Source: a virus | DNA: 27,531 bases | Direction: 5' to 3' (one strand) | Virus record (IMG/VR): IMGVR_UViG_3300025141_000590 | Location: 1 to 27,531 of that record | Shown: positions 23,362-27,531 of the stretch, one piece after another | Layout of the letters: every line of letters begins with the position of its first letter | Position numbering within the stretch: the first letter of the stretch is position 1 | Notes under the pieces: model-generated | What the model was told of the DNA's origin: nothing | What the model saw: only the letters and a program-made list of their open reading frames with translations | Database searches by the model: none | Program-made: the position numbers and the translations under genes

Positions 23362-23682
23362 ATGGAAGTAACAGGAAAACTAGTAAAGAAACTTGAATTA
23401 GAAACAGGAACATCTAAAGCAGGTAAAGAATGGCAAAAGCAATCAATAGTAATTGATACAGGAAACGATTTTAATAATGAAGTCTGTGTAAGTGCCTTTG
23501 GTGATAAAGTAGAGCGAATGAACAAACTAGAAATAGGAATGGAAGTATCAGTTCTTTGTAATGTTTATTCAAGGGAATATAACGGAAAATACTATCACAA
23601 TATAGATGGCTACTTTTTTACTAATCAGAGCAACAAATCTTCAGACAAGATAACGAATGGAGAAGAAGATATGCCTTTCTAA
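23362..23682 (+). CDS. DUF3127-type single-stranded-DNA-binding protein
   Basis: A 106-residue OB-fold-like protein with the DUF3127 pattern characteristic of Bacteroidota: EVTGKLVKKLELETGTSKAGKEW, then the strand-rich IGMEVSVLCNVYSREYNGKYYHNIDGYFF. The C-terminus EEDMPF matches the acidic, Phe-ending tip by which SSB proteins recruit partner enzymes. It likely coats ssDNA during phage replication and recombination, acting with the putative annealing protein upstream. Confidence 0.8.
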   Translation: MEVTGKLVKKLELETGTSKAGKEWQKQSIVIDTGNDFNNEVCVSAFGDKVERMNKLEIGMEVSVLCNVYSREYNGKYYHNIDGYFFTNQSNKSSDKITNGEEDMPF

Positions 23683-23683
23683 G

Positions 23684-24193
23684 ATGAATACAGAAGAAAA
23701 CTTTAAAACCCTTTGCGACCTCACTACAAGTTTAGTGGGGTTGCCTAAAGGCTCTCTAGCTTTAAAAACTAGGAAGACAGAATATCAAGTACCTAGAATG
23801 GTTGCTGCTATGGTTGCAAGGATAGAAGATGAAACTCACAGGGAAGTAATTGCGAAGGTATTGGATAGAAACAGAACAAGCGTGAACCATTACGAAAGAT
23901 GTCACTCAGCTAATTATGCTTCTTTTCCTTTGTATCGTAATACATTTATAAAAGTATTTAACGCTTATACTGAAATCAAGGACGCTAAATTAACTTTTAT
24001 TGACTTGTATAATTTACAAGAACATTTAAGAAAGAATGGAATACACGACAGCTCAAAACATCAGACAACTATCCGTATTGTTTCAGGTAAATTTGGAAAA
24101 GATGTTAAAGTTTCTTACAAAGATTTTTACAATCAATTAGAATTGTGTAAGTTAGCCCTCCAAAATTATCAACACGAAATAGAAGTTATATGA
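23684..24193 (+). CDS. Replication protein with a DnaA-domain-IV-like helix-turn-helix (putative)
   Basis: A 169-residue protein starting at ATG 23684, two bases after the SSB stop; a longer frame inside the SSB gene is not needed. Residues about 25-72 (TRKTEYQVPRMVAAMVARIEDE, then VIAKVLDRNRTSVNHYE) follow the helix pattern of bacterial DnaA domain IV (basic loop, 'R..a..l', 'g.r.rtsV.Hy'), which binds DnaA boxes. It probably binds the phage origin or competes with host DnaA. The remaining C-terminal half is not recognised. The stop overlaps the next gene (ATGA). Confidence 0.55.
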   Translation: MNTEENFKTLCDLTTSLVGLPKGSLALKTRKTEYQVPRMVAAMVARIEDETHREVIAKVLDRNRTSVNHYERCHSANYASFPLYRNTFIKVFNAYTEIKDAKLTFIDLYNLQEHLRKNGIHDSSKHQTTIRIVSGKFGKDVKVSYKDFYNQLELCKLALQNYQHEIEVI

Positions 24194-24798
24194 AAGAGAA
24201 GCCAAGTTACTATGCTATAATTCCTGCTGAAGTAAGATACAGCAAAAAGCTAACACCTAACGCTAAATTACTTTATGCAGAAATTACAGCGCTTTGCAAT
24301 ATGAATGGTAAATGTACAGCTTCAACTAAATACTTTTGTAAATTATATGAAGTTAGCAGGGGTTCTATTCAGAATTGGCTTAAAATGCTAGATGATAATG
24401 GATATATTGAAAGAACTGTTATTTTTAAACAAGGTAGTAAAGAAATTTTGCATAGGTATATTAAATTAAAAGACAAGGGTAGTATAAAAAATTATACAGA
24501 TAATAATAATATAAATATAACTAATACTAATCTTACAGATAGTAATAAAAAGGCGTTCTTTAAAAAACCTACTTTTGATGAGGTAAATAATTATTGCTTA
24601 GAAAGAAATAATAATATAGATGCTGAAGCGTTTATTGATTTTTATGAAAGCAAAAATTTTATGATTGGTAAAAACAAAATGAAGGATTGGAAAGCTGCTG
24701 TAAGAACTTGGGAGAAAAGAGAAGCAAAGAAACCGAAAACAATGAGTAAGTTAGACGCACAAATTAATGCTTGGCAAGAAGCTAAAAAATTATTATGA
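24190..24798 (+). CDS. DnaD-like replication initiator / replisome organiser
   Basis: A 202-residue protein with a winged-helix N-terminal domain (PSYYAIIPAEVRYSKKLTPNAKLLYAEI, then VSRGSIQNWLKMLDDNGYIE at about 55-75), an Asn-rich linker (about 97-118) and a C-terminal helical domain (FDEVNNYCLERNNNIDAEAFIDFYESKNFMIGKNKMKDWKAAVRTWE) as in phage replisome organisers that load the host helicase. The linker DNA is very A/T-rich with repeats, so it may be the origin. ATGA junctions link it to both neighbours. Confidence 0.75.
   Translation: MKEKPSYYAIIPAEVRYSKKLTPNAKLLYAEITALCNMNGKCTASTKYFCKLYEVSRGSIQNWLKMLDDNGYIERTVIFKQGSKEILHRYIKLKDKGSIKNYTDNNNINITNTNLTDSNKKAFFKKPTFDEVNNYCLERNNNIDAEAFIDFYESKNFMIGKNKMKDWKAAVRTWEKREAKKPKTMSKLDAQINAWQEAKKLL
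24476..24550. other. Candidate replication origin inside the initiator gene
   Basis: An almost pure A/T stretch coding for the Asn-rich linker. It contains TACAGATAATAATAA (24495-24509) and TACAGATAGTAATAA (24534-24548), one mismatch apart and offset by 39 bases. By analogy to lambda O, where iterons lie in the initiator gene, this could be the origin and its melting region. The repeats may also simply reflect TDNNN/TDSNK coding. Confidence 0.4.
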
Positions 24799-25163
24799 AA
24801 CCATTAAAACAAGAAAACTTAAAAGAGCTGACTGCTAAAGTCTTAGACTTAGTTGCTAAGACGGCAGTTGAAATAGGGCATAAAACAGACCCTCAAACTA
24901 TGGCAAGTCTATCTAAGATATTTGCAGCAGATTTAATACAAGAGAAAAGATTTGGCAATATGACCTTCAACCAAGTTCAAGATGCCTTTCATCAGGGTGT
25001 AAGATTTGGAAAGGATGAACCCTTTTTAAATATCAGAACTTTTTACAAATGGACATATAAAATGAAAGAGATGTGCGACAATGCCTACTATGAAGTACAC
25101 ACTTTAGGAAAGCCAAAAGAAAACACCTTATGGTATCAAGAACCTTTAAAACTTTTAAAATGA
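24795..25163 (+). CDS. Hypothetical replication-region protein, 122 aa
   Basis: A helical, soluble protein (NLKELTAKVLDLVAKTAVEIGHKTD, IFAADLIQEKRFGNMTFNQVQDAFHQGVRFG) of a type often found right after the replisome organiser in Bacteroidota phages. By position it could be a helicase loader or a co-factor, but no P-loop or other signature is visible. Linked by ATGA overlaps to both sides. Confidence 0.6.
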   Translation: MKPLKQENLKELTAKVLDLVAKTAVEIGHKTDPQTMASLSKIFAADLIQEKRFGNMTFNQVQDAFHQGVRFGKDEPFLNIRTFYKWTYKMKEMCDNAYYEVHTLGKPKENTLWYQEPLKLLK

Positions 25164-25219
25164 TAGGATGGGTATTAATAACAGCCATTGTAATGTGGCT
25201 AATAAGAAAATTGAAATGA
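25160..25219 (+). CDS. Tiny membrane peptide, 19 aa
   Basis: ATG 25160 overlaps the previous TGA as ATGA, and the stop TGA 25217-25219 overlaps the next start. The product MIGWVLITAIVMWLIRKLK is one hydrophobic helix followed by basic residues. The two-sided coupling and clear membrane character suggest real translation. Function unknown. Confidence 0.5.
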   Translation: MIGWVLITAIVMWLIRKLK

Positions 25220-25305
25220 AGATATTAACAATCGTATGGGGAATAATAATTGTACTTTGTATTTTAGAAGCTTATTTTTGTTCTAAGTTTGAAGATGAAA
25301 TTTGA
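25216..25305 (+). CDS. Tiny membrane peptide, 29 aa
   Basis: ATG 25216 overlaps the previous TGA, and the gene runs 11 bases into the nuclease gene. The product starts MKILTIVWGIIIVLCILEAYF, a single membrane helix, followed by a short acidic tail. With its neighbour it forms a pair of single-span peptides of opposite tail charge. Function unknown. Confidence 0.5.
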   Translation: MKILTIVWGIIIVLCILEAYFCSKFEDEI

Positions 25306-25723
25306 AAGAAAAGCACATAGAGAAAGACAGAACAAAGCTTTAACTCAGTTTTGCAATCACTTTGGTTTAACTTATGGTTCACATCAGGAATATGCTCATA
25401 TTGACGCAGTTCTTTATAACAAAGGAAAGATAACAGGCTTTGCTGAAGTAAAAGGAGTAAATAAGAATATAGAAGACGGACAAGATGTTATAGTAGCAAT
25501 GCGTAAAATAGTAAGAGCTCAACAGCTTCAAGTCAATAGCGGTAAACCTGTAGCAATTATATGGGCTTTTAATAACGCTATTGTCTATGAAAGAATAAAT
25601 AATTTAAAAGGTATTTTCTATTATGGTGGTCGTGCAGTCAGAGAAGGAAGCACCTTTGACCAAGAAATGCTTATAAAAGTATTAATTAAAAACTTAATAA
25701 GAATTGAAGAAGACAGTCAGTAA
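25295..25723 (+). CDS. PD-(D/E)XK nuclease-like protein
   Basis: A 142-residue protein with D37 (HIDAVLYNKGK) followed by E51-V-K53 in FAEVKG, the D...ExK core of PD-(D/E)XK nucleases, and a following helix (VIVAMRKIVRAQQLQVNSG) and strand (PVAIIWAF). It may act as a Holliday-junction resolvase-type enzyme or process DNA for packaging. I prefer ATG 25295 over an in-frame TTG two codons upstream. The stop overlaps the next gene. Confidence 0.65.
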   Translation: MKFERKAHRERQNKALTQFCNHFGLTYGSHQEYAHIDAVLYNKGKITGFAEVKGVNKNIEDGQDVIVAMRKIVRAQQLQVNSGKPVAIIWAFNNAIVYERINNLKGIFYYGGRAVREGSTFDQEMLIKVLIKNLIRIEEDSQ

Positions 25724-26114
25724 ATTAAAAAAAGAACTAGACAAAATCTTTTCAACCTACATTAGATTAAGAGAAGCTAACGAGTACGGAATGTGCCAAT
25801 GCTTCACTTGTGGAGTAGTCAGGCACTACAAAGACGGAATGCAAAACGGACATTTTCAAAGCAGGAAACATTTATCTACACGCTTTGATGAAGAAAATTG
25901 TCAGGTGCAATGTGTTAAGTGTAATGTCTATGCTTGGGGTGAACAGTATAAATTCTCGTTAGCTTTAGATGGAAAGTATGGAGAAGGCAAAGCTGAAGAA
26001 TTACAATACTTAGCTAGAACAACTTTAAAGATTTCTAGGATAGAATATGAAGAAAAGATAAGTTACTACAAATCACTTGTTGATAAGTTAAAAAAAGAAA
26101 AAGGAATTGAGTAA
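25704..26114 (+). CDS. ninG: NinG-like recombination nuclease
   Basis: A 136-residue protein similar to lambda NinG/Rap. Metal-binding Cys C31/C33/C36 (CQCFTC) and C66/C70/C73 (CQVQCVKC) flank MQNGHFQSRKHLSTRFDE with H50 and H56, the zinc-stabilised HNH-type active region. Rap cuts branched DNA in lambda recombination. The start is probably TTG 25704, since no ATG lies before the conserved N-terminal helix; it sits inside the end of the nuclease gene. Confidence 0.85.
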   Translation: MKKTVSKLKKELDKIFSTYIRLREANEYGMCQCFTCGVVRHYKDGMQNGHFQSRKHLSTRFDEENCQVQCVKCNVYAWGEQYKFSLALDGKYGEGKAEELQYLARTTLKISRIEYEEKISYYKSLVDKLKKEKGIE

Positions 26115-26493
26115 ACTTTTTTATTATGTTTGGCGTATGATAGAACCGATTTACGCAAGTGAAGAACACAAGCAAATAATTGAAACCTATATATCTATGT
26201 GTACTGAGTTTGCAAAAGATGTAAGTTCAAAAACAAGATACAATAATTATTTAGATGTTTTAGATGTTATTTTAGAATATCACAACAATTATGGCAAAGG
26301 AGTACGAGAGAATAATTGGTACGATTGGTTAATGATAATACCAACAAATCTTTCAGTTGCTACAAATGGTTTTTTTGCAGGGCTTGAAACTAAAACAAAC
26401 GCATCTGTTATAAGAGCTTATAAAGTTGTACTTAGTGAAATGGTTTTTGATGTAGTAGATAAAATTGACGCTTTAGAACAAATAAATGACTGA
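26107..26493 (+). CDS. Hypothetical helical protein, 128 aa
   Basis: Either TTG 26107 (overlapping the ninG stop) or ATG 26137 (118 aa) begins this gene; the TTG is favoured by the coupling seen elsewhere. The protein is mostly helical (EEHKQIIETYISMCTEFAKDV, YLDVLDVILEYHNNYGKGV) with a middle NNWYDWLMIIPTNLSV. Its stop overlaps the sigma-like gene start by eight bases, so the two are co-expressed. It could regulate that factor, but there is no direct evidence. Confidence 0.55.
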   Translation: MSKLFYYVWRMIEPIYASEEHKQIIETYISMCTEFAKDVSSKTRYNNYLDVLDVILEYHNNYGKGVRENNWYDWLMIIPTNLSVATNGFFAGLETKTNASVIRAYKVVLSEMVFDVVDKIDALEQIND

Positions 26494-27031
26494 GATATAT
26501 GCAGAAATATCTAAGCTAAGTTCATTCTTTAGAAATATGTGTTATGGTATTACGCAAGACGAACAAGCTGTTAATGACGCAGTACAGGAACTTATGCTTT
26601 ACTTCTTACAGATGAACCCTGATACATTAAAAAACATTTATAAAAAAGACGGTATAAAAGGAATTAAAGGTTATGGTGCAGTAGTATTGAGAAGAAGTTT
26701 AACAAGTGTAAGAAGTCCTTTTTATTATAAGTATAATAAATACTACACGCATATAAATAACTATTACGAAACAAATGTTACTCAAGGACACACTAGAAGT
26801 ATATACAATATACCTGAAGTGACAGAAGAATACAAATGGGAAAAGCTAGAAGAAATTGACAAAGTATTAGATAAACAAAGTTGGTATGACAAAAAAGTTT
26901 TTGAGCTATACTACTCAGGAGAAACTTTAGATAGCCTAGCTAAGAAAACAGGAATAAGTAGAAACAGTTTATTTACTACAATAGATAAAGTAAGAGAAAT
27001 ATTAAAAAAAAAATTAAATGAAATTGTATGA
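26486..27031 (+). CDS. Phage sigma-70-like factor (small, ECF-type layout)
   Basis: A 181-residue protein with the two-domain plan of small sigma factors. Residues about 20-80 (QDEQAVNDAVQELMLYFLQMNP, then KGYGAVVLRRSLTSV) resemble sigma region 2, and about 128-178 (WYDKKVFELYYSGETLDSLAKKTGIS, RNSLFTTIDKVREILKKKL) is a region 4-type helix-turn-helix. It would bind host RNA polymerase and redirect it, or act as an activator. It is encoded at the end of the middle operon, the right time to switch on late genes that share the TCTATTATATA motif. Assignment is moderate; the pairing with the motif is inferred. Confidence 0.65.
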   Translation: MTEIYAEISKLSSFFRNMCYGITQDEQAVNDAVQELMLYFLQMNPDTLKNIYKKDGIKGIKGYGAVVLRRSLTSVRSPFYYKYNKYYTHINNYYETNVTQGHTRSIYNIPEVTEEYKWEKLEEIDKVLDKQSWYDKKVFELYYSGETLDSLAKKTGISRNSLFTTIDKVREILKKKLNEIV

Positions 27032-27119
27032 CCCTGATAAGTGTTCTTCTTTTGAAATGATGTTTGGGTTTTCTCAGACAATAATCGTTAAAAAAAGGAA
27101 GAAGAAGAAAAATGAATAA
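27018..27119 (+). CDS. Small basic protein, 33 aa
   Basis: ATG 27018 lies inside the end of the sigma-like gene, and the frame ends at TAA 27119, overlapping the zinc-ribbon gene start at 27112. The product MKLYDPDKCSSFEMMFGFSQ... ends in a Lys/Arg run. It fills the gap exactly and shows two-sided overlap, like other small genes here. Function unknown. Confidence 0.5.
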   Translation: MKLYDPDKCSSFEMMFGFSQTIIVKKRKKKKNE

Positions 27120-27510
27120 GTTTTTTGTACCTAACGAAATTTATGAAGATAGGATTACTATTTGCAAGTCTTGTGTTTATTATTCAAGTATTTTAGGAAA
27201 TTGCACAATTTGTAAATGCTTCATGAAAGTAAAGGCAAGAATAAGCAGTCAACATTGCCCTCAGAAGTATTGGGATAAAACAACAGAAGTAGAAACACCT
27301 GAAAGTTTACCGCAGGAAATAGTAGACGAAATTTTAGATATGTGGAAAGATTTAAAAACAGGTAGAGCAAAAGACCAAGCAGCTAAAAAAAAAATGATTG
27401 AAACATATAATACAATTTTTAATACTAACTACAATGTCAGAACGAATTGTGGTTCTTGTATATCAACTTGCTTTGACGGAATAAAAAAATTATACAATGA
27501 ATACAAATAG
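27112..27510 (+). CDS. Cys-rich zinc-ribbon-like protein, 132 aa
   Basis: The complete copy of the gene cut at the window start. Residues 18-52 hold a multi-Cys block (ICKSCVYYSSILGNCTICKC...HCPQKYW; C18, C21, C31, C34, C36, C49), a 'C..C...G.C..CgC...CP.kkW' pattern found in many phage small proteins that probably bind zinc. A linker helix and a second Cys-rich segment (NCGSCISTCF) near the end follow. It may bind nucleic acid or act as a protein adaptor. It continues directly into the gene numbered 128-325 across the junction. Confidence 0.65.
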   Translation: MNKFFVPNEIYEDRITICKSCVYYSSILGNCTICKCFMKVKARISSQHCPQKYWDKTTEVETPESLPQEIVDEILDMWKDLKTGRAKDQAAKKKMIETYNTIFNTNYNVRTNCGSCISTCFDGIKKLYNEYK

Positions 27511-27531
27511 AACTTACAAAACAATTAAATG
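27370..27531. repeat. Terminal direct repeat (right copy), circular overlap
   Basis: Second copy of the 162-base end repeat. The last 126 bases (27406-27531) are identical to 37-162, and the single difference is at 27405. Joining the ends at this repeat restores two complete genes. Confidence 0.9.
27497..27531 (+). CDS. N-terminal fragment of the 65-aa hypothetical protein (window edge)
   Basis: Repeats the first 11 codons plus two bases of the gene at 128-325, cut by the end of the window. It is the same gene seen through the circular overlap, not a duplication. Confidence 0.85.
   Translation, partial: MNTNRTYKTIK

Noticed and set aside
1-27531. tRNA genes, CRISPR arrays, insertion sequences, integrase or attachment sites
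   Set aside because: I looked on both strands and saw no cloverleaf-like GC-rich segments, regularly spaced repeats, transposase or integrase motifs.

Overview
The window is essentially one complete, circularly mapping genome of a small tailed phage (siphovirus type). The first 162 bases recur at the very end (27370-27531) with a single synonymous difference, so the unique unit is about 27,369 bp. Every credible gene lies on the + strand, and no gene-free stretch reaches 300 bp (the longest is 21605-21789). The host is very probably a member of Bacteroidota, most likely a flavobacterium. The evidence is: strongly A+T-rich DNA; no Shine-Dalgarno sequences, with A-rich tracts before start codons instead; one near-perfect Bacteroidota promoter (TTTG-N19-TACTTTTG at 21721-21751); a DUF3127-type SSB; and structural protein families typical of flavobacterial phages. 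I see no integrase, no repressor and no divergent transcription, so a lytic lifestyle is the simplest reading.

Layout. (i) 21.8-27.5 kb, continuing through the circle junction to 2.08 kb: early/middle genes. These are small unknowns, a candidate annealing protein, an SSB, a protein with a DnaA-domain-IV-like helix-turn-helix, a DnaD-like replication organiser with a candidate origin inside its gene, a PD-(D/E)XK nuclease, NinG, a small sigma-like factor, a zinc-ribbon protein, a DUF3310 protein, NinB and an orphan adenine methyltransferase. (ii) 2.1-3.6 kb: terminase small and large subunits; the large subunit has no ATG start in front of its Walker A motif. (iii) 3.6-12.4 kb: tail genes, beginning with a tail-assembly chaperone that has a clear -1 frameshift extension and ending with a short tape measure protein. 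(iv) 12.5-19.6 kb: XkdF-like protease, scaffold, major capsid, probable tail tube, accessory virion proteins, a portal with an extra C-terminal CHH domain, and a connector. (v) 19.6-21.6 kb: tiny genes, a holin-like protein, a DUF5675 protein with an L,D-transpeptidase-like motif, and a metallophosphoesterase.

How it works together. No DNA polymerase, helicase or primase is visible. The phage probably loads the host replisome using its DnaA-IV-like and DnaD-like proteins and processes DNA with its annealing/NinB/NinG/SSB set. Most genes are packed with TAATG or ATGA overlaps, implying translational coupling.

The most interesting signal is an 11-bp motif, TCTATTATATA, present as five exact copies, all intergenic and all directly upstream of late genes; one follows a strong terminator. 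It differs from the host-type promoter before the early operon. Because the phage also encodes a small sigma-70-like protein at the end of the middle operon, I propose that the motif is the phage's own late promoter (or core of it) and that this protein reads it. This is a hypothesis from sequence alone.
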